Shown: positions 36,151-48,818 of the stretch, piece after piece
Numbering within the stretch: position 1 is the first letter of the stretch
Layout: every line of letters begins with the position of its first letter
DNA from: Spinellus fusiger
Taxonomy: Eukaryota > Mucoromycota > Mucoromycetes > Mucorales > Phycomycetaceae
DNA length: 64,000 bases
NCBI GenBank assembly: GCA_025094145.1
Contig: JALLLS010000002.1
Span: forward strand, 372,001-436,000
Direction: 5' to 3'
Program-made: the position numbers and the translations under genes
The notes under the pieces: generated by a model
Database searches by the model: none
Told to the model about the DNA's origin: nothing
Seen by the model: only the letters and a program-made list of their open reading frames with translations

Positions 36151-37239
36151 GTAAGTGTTCATGGTTCTACGTGAGTGTAGTTTTTATAAGATAGTTATTC
36201 AGTATAATTATTCTATGGTTTGTGAAAATAGTAAATTATTTTTATTATAAGTTACTATATTGTTTTGATAGATATCTTCCTATTAAATTTTCTCATGGGG
36301 CATTTTTGGTCTGAAAATAATTGTATTCTATTACTCTTGCTATTACTATAGTACCGTTTCTCACTCATATCGCAGTAACATAAACAGTTTATGTAAAGTA
36401 GCGAATGGCATGTTGAACAGACTTAATATCAAAATATGACTTACTATTGTTGATAGAGTTTTTTTTTATAATTTGAAGTAAGCTTCAATGCTACTGTATT
36501 TCCTAGTCATAGAAGGAGCCTTGTCAAACTTATGAGTTAGCAGGTGGGGTGGACAAGACAAATAAAGTTACAATGAAAATAATAATGGGTTCATTAATTA
36601 AAACTAACTCGGATTTTGAAATAACCAATTTTTCTTAAATTTCAGTGTATTCCTTCACCAAATATTTATGAATCTTATTCTAGTTGATGGTATTCATTAA
36701 TAATTACATATTCTATGAATGAGTTACTAATACATTGAACTCATGTAAATTCTTATTTCATTTTTTAAAAAAAGTAAAGTTATGTAAAATTATGTAAAAT
36801 TATGTATAGCCATGTACAGTTATGTATCGGAGAAAAAATCCCTTCTCCCTTCTTGTATGGTATATAGCTTTAGTATTGATTGTGTGCACATGTTAAACAA
36901 TGATCTTTCTACGGATTGAACATCTTTATTTTAAGACCAGCTCTATTGGACACTCTCCTAGTTTATTCAAGAAAGGGAAAGAACGATCAAGTATATTCTA
37001 TGGAGAAATCATTTAAAAAGTAAAATATAGTCTTTTTAACCTTGAAGTGTGATCTACCGAACAATTGTGACTCAATTTTTTAATAGTATCATTAATTTCT
37101 TAGAATAATGACACCTTTTTTTCTTAAAACTAAAACTAAATAAAATAAGGCTCTTAATAATAATAATAATAAATCTATTGTGTACTCTTATGAGGAAATT
37201 TATACTGAGATAGGAAGAGACAAAAAAATGCTAGATTAC
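36151..37239. other. AT-rich gene desert, second part
   Basis: No gene seen. A short TTATGTAAAA-type tandem repeat lies at about 36779-36830. Confidence 0.45.
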
Positions 37240-37740
37240 AACTAGAGCGCATAGTAAGTACAAGGAAACTCGGTACGATGAATGGCATGGTCTAATCCTG
37301 TCTCAATGGCAAATATATTAAGAACCTGCGCATTAGGAAAGAAGGTGTAGACTCCGAAAAGTAACTCCATGCCTTGAAGGGAGTAATGCTTCGAGTCCTA
37401 CTAATCAATTATATTGAGCCCGGAATGATATGAAACTTTCGATAAGACAATTATTTTGATCATTCATACCAAAGAAACTACTGAAGGAGAGAAGAGGGCA
37501 ATATAACATTGACATCACGCCCAACTGGCTATCACAAAGCTATAGGAACCCAGTTGAGCAAAAATCTACTTAAAAAGGAAAATTAGACAAGAGTACTGTT
37601 TGTTTTCCAGAAATAGTCCAAGGCTGCCCTGACACAAAAATGGTGATCAATACTATAGAAGGCAACCCATTTCTCACTATCAATCTATGTCACTTGTGTA
37701 AAGAAAATAAACTAGATAATAGTACATTAGTAATACTATA
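37240..37740 (+). pseudogene. Ancient Tc1/mariner transposase relic, opposite orientation
   Basis: CTCCGAAAAGTAACTCCATG at 37351 (followed by CCTTGAAGGG) recurs with few changes, reversed, in the relic near 35890-35935. Downstream, NIDITPNWLSQSYRNPVEQ (about 37508-37565) matches the DDE motif WPSQSPDLNPIE. Too degraded for a gene model. Confidence 0.5.
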
Positions 37741-39259
37741 TAGTTCTATGTATGCAATGATAGTTCCTTTATTCATTGAATGTTAATTTTTTTTAAAATA
37801 AAAAGTTGGCCAAGGGATTTATGGAGTGGTAGAAGTGTGAATTTGAGGATTTAAGACGAAAGCAATGTATTAGAGTTTTACCTCAATTGGTAATTTCTAT
37901 GACTTGCTGTAGCAATGTTGAAAATTAGTTAATCAACTCTGTCATGAAAGGTACACAGCTTGCATATTTTAATAGAATCAATGGAATAAATCAACTCCCT
38001 ATTGAGTTACTTTTTATTTTCTTATCTTATTTTATTTTTATTTATTTTTAAAAAAAGGTAACAGGTAAAAAAAACTTTATTAGTAATTAGATGGTTAGTA
38101 ATAAGAACCTTACATTTATTTCTCATGAACTCTACTAGTCATAAATTACTACTATTATAAAATGATAATAGACATGATGAATGCACATCGTATGCCATCT
38201 ACACTAACCTAGGGTTCTATTCTATACTCCATAATGATAATTATAGAATTTTGGTACAGCGGTGAATCATATTGTGCATTCTCTAGAACTTTAGTTGCTT
38301 AAACCAACAATGAGAAATTAAAATAGCATTCCATCAAGATAGCTCTTCAAGTCTTGTTGAGAGCTCAGATAAACATCATTACAGGCTCGATTCACCTGAA
38401 TTCTAATCTCAGGATATTTATTATACACTACACTATAGACTGCATGTGTGATAATATAGCGTATAACAAGAAATGGCCTGTTTTTACTATATTATGAGGA
38501 TTTAAAAATATAACTAAATAGATACAAAGCGTATTTATTTTCAATCTCTTATGACTATTGCCTTTCTTTCATGTTACCAAAATACAAATGATACTTGTGA
38601 TGATTTAATGGAATTAATTACACCATGAATTACATTTCTTGCCTTGATATTATAATATAATAACATTGTGGAAAGCCAACTACTGGTAATCTGGTCTAAC
38701 TTTACATAACATTCTCCAAGAAAGAGATAAAGGGTGATTCCTAAATAGTTTCTGTTGAATGCTCATACCCAAAGTATTGAATAGGTCTGTATTGTTCTAT
38801 GGTGTGATTATTCTATTGAGTTGTTCTCAATAGGTGTAAAATATCTAACCGTTATTATCTTTGCAAGATTGTACTAGACATATTGACACTGTTCAGGGAT
38901 AACATGAGTTCCAGGAAAGCCTCCTAGGGATTTAGACTGGTGGATTTATTCCAATGAACCAAGTAACTCTTTAAAGGCAAATCTCAAGCAAAAGCCTACA
39001 GTTGATTCCAGTGAGTGGTTTTTACACACACATTGTTTATTGTTTATTGTTTATTCTCTATTCTTTATGAATGAAATGTCATAGAGTAGGCCAATGACAG
39101 GTAGGTTACTTTTAGCCCAATCTATGCTATTCATTGAATATGTGACTTTTACTTTTACGTCATTGGATTAAATACAATTGTAAAATCAAATAGGTCTCTT
39201 GCTGCCTTTATGCCTACCACTTTACCATCTCAATAACAATAATCGAATAAACAACTCAC
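37741..39259. other. AT-rich gene desert, third part
   Basis: No supportable gene. The last few hundred bases before 39260 probably serve as promoter of the SCOC-like gene; a TTTATTGTTTATTG repeat lies near 39035. Confidence 0.45.
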
Positions 39260-39607
39260 ATGGATTCCAGCAAAGACAGCGACTTTGTTGACGAAGAAAG
39301 AGAACTTCTTATAAAGTAAGAGCCAACAAACGACCAAGACACTAATACTATTGGCAGCAATGTCATTCAACTCCAAACTCAGTTACATGGTAAGTTTATT
39401 GTTAATGAAGTTGTGAATCACCATCTAGGGTTAATTACACGTGTGGATTCAGCAAAGAGTGAGCACCAATCACTCTTGACAGAAAATCAAATGCTTCAAA
39501 AGTATATTAATAACTCGTTAACCTCAACCGCTGTGTTTGGTGCAACGGGTGGTGCAGTGAATACAGCCACTTCCCTTGGGAAATCTAGCCCAGAAGCACC
39601 TCGTTAG
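39260..39607 (+). CDS. Short coiled-coil protein (SCOC-like)
   Basis: Three exons, 39260-39315, 39358-39389 and 39429-39607, with 42- and 39-nt introns, give 88 aa. Exons 1 and 2 are too short to stand out on their own. The start is acidic (MDSSKDSDFVDEERELLI). The rest is one coiled coil: NNVIQLQTQLHGLITRVD, SAKSEHQSLLTENQMLQKYI, then a Thr/Ala/Gly tail. It lines up with animal SCOC at 'EEKTRLINQVLELQHTLEDL' and 'ENLKLKSENQVLGQYIENLM'. Known role: SCOC is a Golgi-associated dimer that binds Arl1/Arl3 and takes part in autophagy and trafficking. The length is shorter than human SCOC mainly at the N terminus. Strong family call; the function in fungi is inferred. Confidence 0.82.
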
Positions 39608-41443
39608 ATATTCTCCTAATATTGATGCAATCATGTGACTATTTGTCTATTGTTCCCACCTATTTTACTAAAGAGAAAGATAAAGGGGAAAATGAGGGGA
39701 AATTCATAAGGAATTGTTGCATTGACGCGCGTATCGAATTCGGGAAAAGAGAAGGGGATGCATAGCTAGGAAGAGATATAGGAGACCATTCATAGTATAT
39801 TACTGCACAGGCCAGTATGTCATAAAGGAGACGTGCTCAACTGTACAATAGCAATGCAGGTTGGAACTAGGAGTTTGGGTTGATAGGAGGCAAGATGACC
39901 AGATAAGGGCAGGTTTGGCCTCCTTTATCATCAATTGAACGCGGCTTATTTTATATGGACCTTAGGTCTTCATTGTTACTCTTCCTTGAACCCAATTTGA
40001 TGGGATCATGAAGAATGCAACAGAAGCAAACGAAGATCATCTCCCCTTATTCTGATTCTTGTTTCCCTTTAATGGCTGTGTCGTTACACTTCTGTAGATG
40101 CTGTCAAACACATACTTTGTGTGTCACATCTGTCTCTTCACGAGGGTATTGACACAGATAGAGAATGAAGGGAAAAAATGAAGGAAGGAAAGAAAGAATA
40201 CCAGTCTATTATGAGCCATAGATAATAAACTATACAGTCAAGAGTAAGATGTACAGTCTATAGCCAGCGTCATACGCTGTTTACTGAGATCCATAGAGTG
40301 TTGGGCCATAGGATGGAGGAGAAGCACCTACATATCAAGTGCACTGTTAGAGCACTGTTAGAGCACTGTTAGAACAGACTAAAACAGGGATGCTGATCTA
40401 TGGATCTGTGGATCTATGGCTGTCGGTGGTTCTGATAGCATACACACTCACGGGTGTCAATAGACTCTCTTCTAAACTCTCAGCTGCCTGGTGTGGAAGT
40501 AGGCCTCTTCAGTTGCTATAGAGTGCAAAATATAAGGTATAGAGTACAGAATCTATAGAGTTCAATAAGGGCATGAAGTAAGGAGATGTAGATCGGAGAG
40601 AGCAATGGTATCACAAGCAACAAGATGGCTATCTAACCATGGACTAGTTTTAAATGTTGGCATTGCTTAAGGAATCCTCTGTTCCTGCCTGGAGACTGTT
40701 TTGTTCTTCAATGAGGAATTCTCTTAGATTCCAACTAGGAAGCACCAGGGTGGATCGTTCCGTCTTCCACCTATAAGCTTCATTGAGAGAGCCCTGGGCA
40801 TGGACAGTCCACCACTGCTTTTGGAGTGGCATTTCCATCCATAGGCCGTAATTGCACTCGTCTCCTTACCCCACTCATTGTTACTCCATTTGTCTGTGGT
40901 GAGTAGTGTTAGCCCCTTTGTCTTAACACCTCCCTTATTTATCCATTCACCCTCCCTCTACCTCCTTTTACAGCCTTGATTGCCTTTGCCTACTCCCTGC
41001 CCATCGCGTGTTCTCATTGAGGCACCTCGTTTTGGTCCTGCATATCCAGATATTTAACGTGCATTTTTGCCTCCTTGTTTATATTGCTTTCTCGGTCATC
41101 ATCTGTGCTCTTTCTCTTTGCTATCTTGACTTTATGCAAAGGAACCGGTGGGTAGGAGATTCATGTCCCTAGAGTTCCCCTATTCTCTATCTTGAATTTA
41201 TTACTTTTATTACCGCTTTATTACCGACTAGTCTCCTTTATTAAGACAAGTCTTTCTGAAGCACAAACTTCTTCGTCTTGAACCTTTAATACGCACCACC
41301 AACCCACCACAGACGCACCTTACGTTAGACGATCACGAGATCTGAATGCCCATCAACACAACTAACAAAAAACTCACAAGTCCATAAATTCAACGACAAC
41401 AACCGTTCTTTATAATTAATCTTAACAGCCACGAGTTTTCCCT
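39608..41443. other. Intergenic region upstream of the FAR1-domain gene
   Basis: 1.8 kb less AT-rich than the desert. It has a GCACTGTTAGA triple repeat at about 40345-40375 and a possible trace of Tc1 sequence near 39910 (TTTGGCCTCCTTTATCATCA). A 62-codon ATG frame on the minus strand (40650-40838) has no recognisable relatives and is left uncalled. The 3' part is likely a long promoter and leader. Confidence 0.45.
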
Positions 41444-43661
41444 ATGACCAAGCTTGAACCCAACGAAACCACCACAGGATCATTAGAGCCTGTCTCTCGT
41501 ATTTCTGTAGGTCTTTGACTGTCTTTTTATGTGGCACATACCATTGATTTTCAGACTCACTCTTTCTTCAGATGGAGCCTCTCTACCAACGCCTATTAAA
41601 AAAGGGATTTCCAGATAGTATTTCTGCCATAGAGTATTGCCGTGATATATGTGCCGAGTACGGATTTACCATTAAGCAAGAAGCCAGTGCTAACAAAGTA
41701 TGTTAATATTGTGATTGATACTGTATGCTATGGCTATGCTAGTGTTGTTATTGTTATTGCTATTGCTATTAGTGTGTAATGTGCTATGTGCTATATGTGG
41801 TTTCTCTCTCTCTCTAGTATTATGATACTAACTGTCTATTTAGAACATTTATGTCTACTGCTCTCGTGAAGGTCTGCCAGATTCACAGCGAAATCCTAAA
41901 CCCTCTCCACAAAGAAAACGGCCTTCTAAGCGATGTGATTGTCGGTGGAGAATCGTGCTGTCAGAAAATGAACAAGAAAGATGGGAGTTTAGAAAGTCCC
42001 TTACTGCCACTGCTCTGGAGCATAACCACGAAATGATGTCTCCAGAAGAAATGGTCAAGGCTTGGCCACCAGAAGTAAGTGACATGATTATCCGTCTAGC
42101 ACAACAAAGGTTGCAGACGCATGAAATTCGTGAAGCTGTCAAGCAGTACTTCCCCGACATTACTTGGAATGAACGACGGTTCTACAATCGACTTACTGAA
42201 GAGAGAAAGAGAATCCGTCAGCGTGGAGTGATTGAGCGCTCCCAAAGACTTCTTCTTCTCTCTGCCAGACTCTGCTCCATTGTTGCTGGCAATGAAGGAT
42301 GGGCTATTTGTGTTGAAAATGACTTGGCACGCATGTTTGATAACTTTTGTCAACTGACGCGGCTGACACCAGAAGCCATCGAGTCACTTGTTGATATGCA
42401 GCCAAACCAAATCCAGAGCTACACAAGCCCTGAAAAAGAAATGCAGACCCACAGACTGGCTGCAAGTACCACCGAGTCTAACATGGCCGATCCTTTGGTG
42501 ATTCTGGATGCCTCCCCCAGCAGCGATCTTGAAGATCTATGCCCTACAACACCCTCTGCAAAAAGAAGAAAGTCCAACCCAAAGTTCACAGAGGCACCTA
42601 AAGGAACTCAGGTCGTGCCAGTCCCAGCCTACACCCTGTTTGTTCGTTCACAGCCCCTCCGGTCTCCATCGGACGCCTCTTCACAGAGCAGTCGACGGAC
42701 AGCAGCAGATTCCCCTACAGGTCTCGACAGCCATAGTCCTCAGAACATCCCACCCCCTACCTTCAATGGAGCATCTACTGCTTCGTTTTTCACCCTTACC
42801 TCACCCACATCGTCTGCCAGCTCCTCCTCCTCTATGGCTTTTCCACGCCACTATATGGACATGCCACAGCAGCGCAGTGCTTCGACTTCTCAACATGTTT
42901 CTACTGCTCACAGTGCTCCTACGAGCCATGGTATTCATAATGCACACAGCACTCCCACCGCCCATAATGCCCACAATGCCCATGATGCCCACAATGCCCA
43001 TACAAATCATATAAATCACACAACTCACACAACTCACACAACTCACAATACCCACAATGCTCATACTGTTCATAATCCGCCATTTATGTCACACTCCCTA
43101 TGTCACCGAGCTACTCCACAGCAAGCAGCTCAGCAGCAGGCAACATCATCCAACTATACTATACCTAATGTGCCAGCATATACTATGCAATCTTCCTTTT
43201 CTCCCTACAACATTTCAGCCACAACGTTTTCCTCACCCCCCGAGATGTCCTTTAGCTTTGATGGCACCAACCTCATGAGCCCACAACCCCCAACTTCTGG
43301 TAATATGTTTGGATCAGTAAATAACCCTCCCCAACCACACCCTACAAAAATACATCCTACAATTGCCACTGATCGTCATGATCATACGCATAACCAGGGA
43401 AACAGAACACCTATGTTTGGTTACTATGTGAAAAATGAAGTAGACTCTGTAGTAATGCAGCAGGAGCAGCAGCGTGCCATCTTCCGACAGCAACAACAAC
43501 AACAGCAGCAGCAGCAGCAGCAAGATCAACAAGACTACGATCAAAGAACTCGTGGCTATCCTCAAGAATACGCCACACTACCCATGATCAGAGCTACTAA
43601 TGAAGACCAACAAATATCTCCCATTGTAACTGCTTCTTCCATATCCCAACAGTGGGCTTAG
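41444..43661 (+). CDS. FAR1/WRKY-GCM-type zinc-finger transcription factor
   Basis: Three exons, 41444-41506, 41572-41697 and 41847-43661, give 667 aa. Exon 2 and the start of exon 3 form a FAR1 DNA-binding domain (about 30-126): SISAIEYCRDICAEYGFTIK, then YVYCSREG, C94-D-C96-RW and H123-N-H125, i.e. the C-C-H-H zinc set of the WRKY-GCM1 fold. Helical residues 127-240 follow (SDMIIRLAQQRLQTHEIREA). The C-terminal two thirds are low complexity: Ser/Thr/Pro-rich, a His/Asn/Ala/Thr array at about 428-475 (AHNAHDAHNAHTNH) and poly-Gln near 605-625. There is no MULE transposase domain, so it is probably a domesticated or host regulator, nuclear. Target genes are unknown. Long polar tails suggest an activation region. 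Confidence 0.82.
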
Positions 43662-44590
43662 ACAAATGCTTCTCTCTGCTCTAATTCTCTCTACATATAT
43701 TTTATCTATTTCTATCTATTTCTATAGATTGAAGTCTTTTTTCTCTTTAATCATTGTATGAACAATATTATTGTTGCTTTTTGCTCAATTTTATCATTTT
43801 GTTATTATTTTTTTTTAAAAATTAGCAAGCAGGCCTTTATGCTTTATATATCCTTATGTTTTAAACATTTTACTTTCTTGATCTATTTTTCCTTTTCTTT
43901 TTTCTTCTTTGCGGAAACTTATGTGTAAAATCTATCATCTTTAGTATAAGACGATTATAAAATTCAGAAAAGAAATATTATTTCAAAAAGGTTCTTTACT
44001 TTCTAGTCATATGAAGCCTGTGTATTCTTATTTTTGTTTTTGTTCCTCATTAAATTATAGGTCTTATCAATAAAAAAAATTAAATTATTCTATTTAGAAT
44101 AGACTTATGCAATAGTGATTTAAGTAAGTGATCCATTCATAAGCAGACTCTATAGAATAAGCAAACCAAAGAGAATGTGTTGTTCTGAGGTTATAGTTTT
44201 GACAGTAGTCTTATTATTACTTATTTTGCAACTGTCCTTTTGCAATGCTAGAGAGAAAAAGAAAGAAAGAAAGAATACCAAAGCTAAACGCTATGTATTG
44301 ACTTGCTAAAAATAAAAGAATACAACTGCTCGTGTTCAATCCCTAGTGACAGAGACCTGATGCTCAATGCCTAATATATTACACTTGATTCCTAATATTT
44401 CTTCAGCACTTAATAGCTGGTACTCACTACACACTATTCTATACTTAGCAACCAATACTTTGCATTTACTACCTATGGTTTGCTATAGACTGTTTAACGG
44501 CTAAACATCATCTTATCTTTAGTAGAATAGCCAGGAGATGTACCGACCATTTCAGGGGGTAAAGAGTCAAGATAGAATAACATGGACCTG
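43662..44590. other. Intergenic region
   Basis: 3' flank of the FAR1-domain gene followed by AT-rich DNA. No gene seen. Short GAAA runs at about 44255-44275. Confidence 0.45.
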
Positions 44591-44671
44591 GTACTACCCT
44601 ATAAGGTGAGAAATGTGACCTGATCAGAAGCACTGTCAAAAACAACTATTTCTAACCTTATAGGGTAGTAC
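44591..44671. repeat. Perfect 17-bp inverted repeat with 47-nt spacer
   Basis: Arms GTACTACCCTATAAGGT (44591-44607) and ACCTTATAGGGTAGTAC (44655-44671) are exact reverse complements; GAGAAAT and ATTTCTA nearly extend them inward. No gene or known element end is attached. It lies 60 bp left of the element at 44731. Confidence 0.85.
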
Positions 44672-44730
44672 TCTTATGTATTCGAGTGACTCAATAATTA
44701 CTGGTTCACAGATAACAGTAACAGTTACAA

Positions 44731-45931
44731 TACACACCCAAAGATGTTTGGGATACATAAGGAAATATCCTGAGAATAAAATCGCAATATTCTTATGATT
44801 GGCTAATGTGTTTAAAAAGGCTTTTTTGCTGTGTAAATGGGCTATCTCAAACTCTACCTGCCTATTTTAGCAGTGACTATTGACTTTGCAATTAAAAAGT
44901 ATAGAATTGGCTGTAAAGATAAGAAATAGAACAAGAATCACCCCAAAATTACAGCTCAGTCACTGAATTTTGTTTAACATAATGTGTTAACTATAAGTCC
45001 ACAGTATTTGCAGTATAACAATGCTTAAGAAAGATTTGTTACAGAACACACTGAATTAACTCTGGTGGTCATTGTCCATAAAATAGAACCAAACTCACTT
45101 ACATTGAGAACAGTGTATTTATTTATTGACTCAATATTCACAATCACCTCAATTATCTCATTGTAACTGGTATCAACAATAGTACTTAATGATAACAAGA
45201 TATTGTTTCTAATACTGGACTTTAGGCTCAAGGCAAATAGAGTGTGAATTGTTTGACTTGTGAATCTTATGAATGGAGGCTAGTGTATACATCACTAAAA
45301 TAATAGATAAAACGTTATTATTTGTTTTGATATTCCCCTCTTTTTTTATTTACCACACTGCATATATAACATGATACTTAATTACTCGTCAATATGAGCA
45401 TAGCTGAGCAAGGTAATGTACTATGATTAACAAAGAGAAATAATAGAAGGAAGTGATGGACACTACCAAGGACTATTCTAGTGATAAAAAGGTAGGTAGT
45501 GTCTTTATCTGGGCTTGAGCTCAATGTATTCCACAAGACACTCAATGTATTGTTATTAGGCAAGTAAAGATTCCTTTCAAGTCAGTCTCAGGTGGTCTTC
45601 TATACTGTCTATACTATCTAGGGTATACTCCTGATCATAGTTATCTATCTCCCAAGGATAAATTACAAAGCCTTTAGGGTATATATTCTATTGCTATTAG
45701 AGAATCTACTTAGGCCGTAGCTATAGTATTATAATAAACAATTTTATTCATAAACAATATATTCTATTGATAATACAATTTGATATTGAGTTATCCACAA
45801 AAGGAAACAATTATTTAGATACTTGCAAACCTTTGATTTTAAACACAGATCCATAAAAGAGAACTTTTTATTGTGACGTAAAGGGAAGGAAATATCACCG
45901 CTTAAAGGCCAGAAAATTCTCCTGGTGTGTA
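44731..45931 (-). mobile_element. Non-autonomous Plavaka-like element, 1.2 kb, left partner
   Basis: 1,201 bp with TACACACCCAAAGATGTTTG at 44731 (right end, reversed) and GGAAATATCACCGCTTAAAG ... CTGGTGTGTA at 45931 (left end, reversed). It is nearly identical, inverted, to 51556-52742. It keeps both end regions of the 4-kb element but no transposase. Small open frames in it are conserved only because the DNA is. Confidence 0.78.
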
Positions 45932-46083
45932 TTACCCAAAAACTTATTGTCAAGCTCTGCACCCCTCACCTACCCCACCAGTTTGGTGACTGTTTTTGCA
46001 CCGACACTATTTTAATATAAAGACTACTTTTCTTGACCGTCTTCTGCCACTTTGTACTTATTCCAGGCGATGAGAAGAAAGCA

Positions 46084-47876
46084 ATGAAGTTTACTAAACA
46101 GTTAGAAGCCGAATCAGAGGAGATTCCTTCTGCCTGGCGTCCTTACCTTATTCATTACCGAGATCTCAAAAGAATTCTTGCTAAAGTAACAGATGAGATT
46201 GAAGATCGAGGCTTGTCTGTCTCGTTCTTACGAGAAAGTCTATGCAAGGATACACTAAAGGTTCCACTAGAGCAACACCCCATGGCCCCCAAAATCAGTT
46301 ATTTCCTTGCTGGAGTATCACCCAAAGTACAGCCATGTATCCAGATCACCTACAATAGCAAGGCACCTGGAGTGCAAAAGATTCTGGATACACTGAAAGA
46401 TACTTCTCCTGCTCCTGATACCTTTGTCCAGCCTGTGGATAGAAGAAGCATCATTTCTGTTCGATCTGATCTGGAATATAAAGGCACACTTGACAATACA
46501 GACTTCTTTTCCTTGTCACAGAGAGACAGTTCTACTGGTGTTCAGCATAATGAATGCGTTTTGGATGACCAAGCCAAGACAACAGCCTTATTGATCAAGG
46601 CTCTTGTGAGCCTGACCATGGACGAGAAGAACAATTATTCAATATCACAACAAAATGCACACGAATCTACTAACAGAGACAGTTCAGACAGTGATATGAG
46701 TAATGCACCAGTGGATCCCAATGCATTTATGAAGACGCTTGTGATTGAACTTGAGTATGATCATGAGTTCTTTTATAAATTAGTAGTAGGACTCCAACAG
46801 ACAGAGAAACTACAGGAGGAAGCGAGTGAGAAATTCAAGTCTGATATTGATGGACTAGAGAGTCAGCTAGTGAGAGCAGTAGGTATAGAATAGAATAATC
46901 GCAGACCACTTCAATGAGGCTTATCCAAATACAGGTCTCATCCAAGAGGGAGGATGATATGTATGCATGGCGTGCTATTCTCGGTGTCTATATGGATGCT
47001 CAAGTCTTCAAAGGCAGAATAGAGTCAGACAGAAGTATACGATCTGTACAAAAGTCTCGACAGCAGATGGCCTGGTTCTTGAATCAGCTTCAGACACTTC
47101 GACTGGTAAGCTGATGGCTGAACAATAATGATTTTTGACTGGCGTGTGCTCTATTTTATTTCTTTCTAGATGCACCATCTCAAAAGCAAATCAACAAAAC
47201 TGATATTTGACCAATTCATTGGTATTAATACAGCATTAATGACTATGAAGCACTACCAAGCACTGAACTATACAGCTGTGACCAAAATATTGAAGAAACA
47301 TGACAAACAGAGTGGACTCAAGTAGGTGAGCTCTCTTACACCGCTGATTTCTTATGACCTTCAGTGCAACAAAGAACTTCCATGATACTGTGAATGTCAA
47401 ACAATACTTTAGTCAAAAGATGGCTGATATGCTATGTGCATTGATCACAGAGAGATTCATTACTATCATACCTCAGCCCGATGATTACTGTAAGTTGATG
47501 GATGCTATAATAACAATCACTCATAATAAGACTAGCCTGTCCTGTATGTATGAATATAGCATGGCGACCCATTCGACTGATCTGTGGTCATGTTTTCTGT
47601 GTACGGTGCTTGGTCAAACAGCAACGGAAGAGAATGGACAGCTGTCCACTGTGCCGCCACTCTGATGCCGTGAAACTAGCGAGTGCGGCCAACTTGGACA
47701 AGTCCCTCCAAAACTTTCTTTCTTTGCATTTTCCAAGGGAAATTAAGCAGAAGAAAAAGGAGAATGAGCGTGAGCAGGCTATACAAGATATTGAGGCCAT
47801 CACAGGGCGTACCTATTCAGAAGATCAACTTCTTCGCATGCAGAGATCATCCGATAGTAAATGTAGTATAATGTAG
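46084..47876 (+). CDS. SPX-RING E3 ubiquitin ligase with C-terminal CaaX box
   Basis: Five exons, 46084-46878, 46935-47105, 47170-47321, 47365-47489 and 47536-47876, give 527 aa. Start chosen at MKFTKQL, the usual SPX opening; the open frame upstream has no ATG. SPX parts: 1-40 (PSAWRPYLIHYRDLKRIL), about 236-290 (VIELEYDHEFFYKLVVGLQQ) and 323-380, with the inositol-pyrophosphate-binding KILKKHDK at 361-368. A C3HC4 RING follows: C416, C419, C431, H433, C436, C439, C451, C454 (CPVC, CGHVFCVRC, CPLC). Known family: fungal SPX-RING ligases that tie phosphate status to ubiquitination (such as fission-yeast Pqr1). The protein ends KCSIM, a CaaX box predicting farnesylation and membrane attachment. 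Inserted polar stretch at 95-235. The gene is enclosed by mobile DNA on both sides. Confidence 0.88.
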
Positions 47877-48818
47877 ATATTTATTTATTTTTAAAATCCC
47901 GGATGGGGAAGAACATCGATAGCATTGAAGAAGTATCACTATTTTACTATGAAAATAAGTGGGTATACTTTTTAAAATAATAATTATAATCGTTTTAGAG
48001 GTTAATAAAATCATATAGGATAGCATTGGATAAGTAATTGTTTTTTTTTCATATATAGAATTAGCAGTGTAGAAATGCAGTGATTAGTAGGCATAGGGTT
48101 GTCTCCACTGGATACATACTCAATATAAAAATAGTGTATGTTATGTATTCTAGACAAGCATCTCTCTATCATTGAATAGGTCTGTAGTATTTTTGCCAAA
48201 GAACCACACCTATATCCATGGCTAATTTAATAGAAAAGCACCAATGTAATAAAGACATTAATTTAATAAGAAATACCAATGTCATACTGGTCTCTTTAGA
48301 ATTCGTAGAGTGTTTAGTGATTATCAGAATCACAAATGAACAATATTAGACCTACTGTAAACACTTTACCGGTTTGCCTGCTTGAGGTGTTGCTATCCCT
48401 TTGTCTATTCTTCTTTCCCCCTTGTTTCTCTGTCCCTCTTCTTTGTTCCTGCCCCTGCCCCTGCCCCTGTTCCCTATCTCATTGTCCTACTTCTTTGAAT
48501 TCAGCTTCTTTCTCTTTCCCCGTCCCTCACTCTGTTATACAAAGAATTAGCTAACTTAGTATAGAATCAACCTTAAGACACCAAAACAAGAGATCAAAAA
48601 GGAACAAACCTATGATATCTCTTAACATTTTATTTACCTTTTTACATTGTCTATTAAGCTCATAGTTTAATCTATTTTATCATATCACTCTCTTTAGCTT
48701 TATATTTTTAATACTTTTCATTGTTTTATATGACTGATTTACAAGAGACAAATAGAATTTAAAAAAAAAACAGCAACACCCTAATACAAAGGGAAACAAA
48801 GTTTTATTTTTTCCTTTT
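47877..48818. other. Intergenic region
   Basis: AT-rich 3' flank of the SPX-RING gene. A CCCCTG triple repeat lies at about 48450-48470. No gene supported. Confidence 0.45.

Noticed and set aside
40650..40838. 62-codon ATG frame on the minus strand
   Set aside because: Amino-acid composition is protein-like, but there is no homology pattern, and a chance frame of this size is expected.
45025..45563. Two small frames, each repeated exactly at 51910-52448
   Set aside because: They fall in the non-coding end regions of the 1.2-kb elements; the related copies at 9764 and 26863 carry altered versions, so no evidence of selection on protein.
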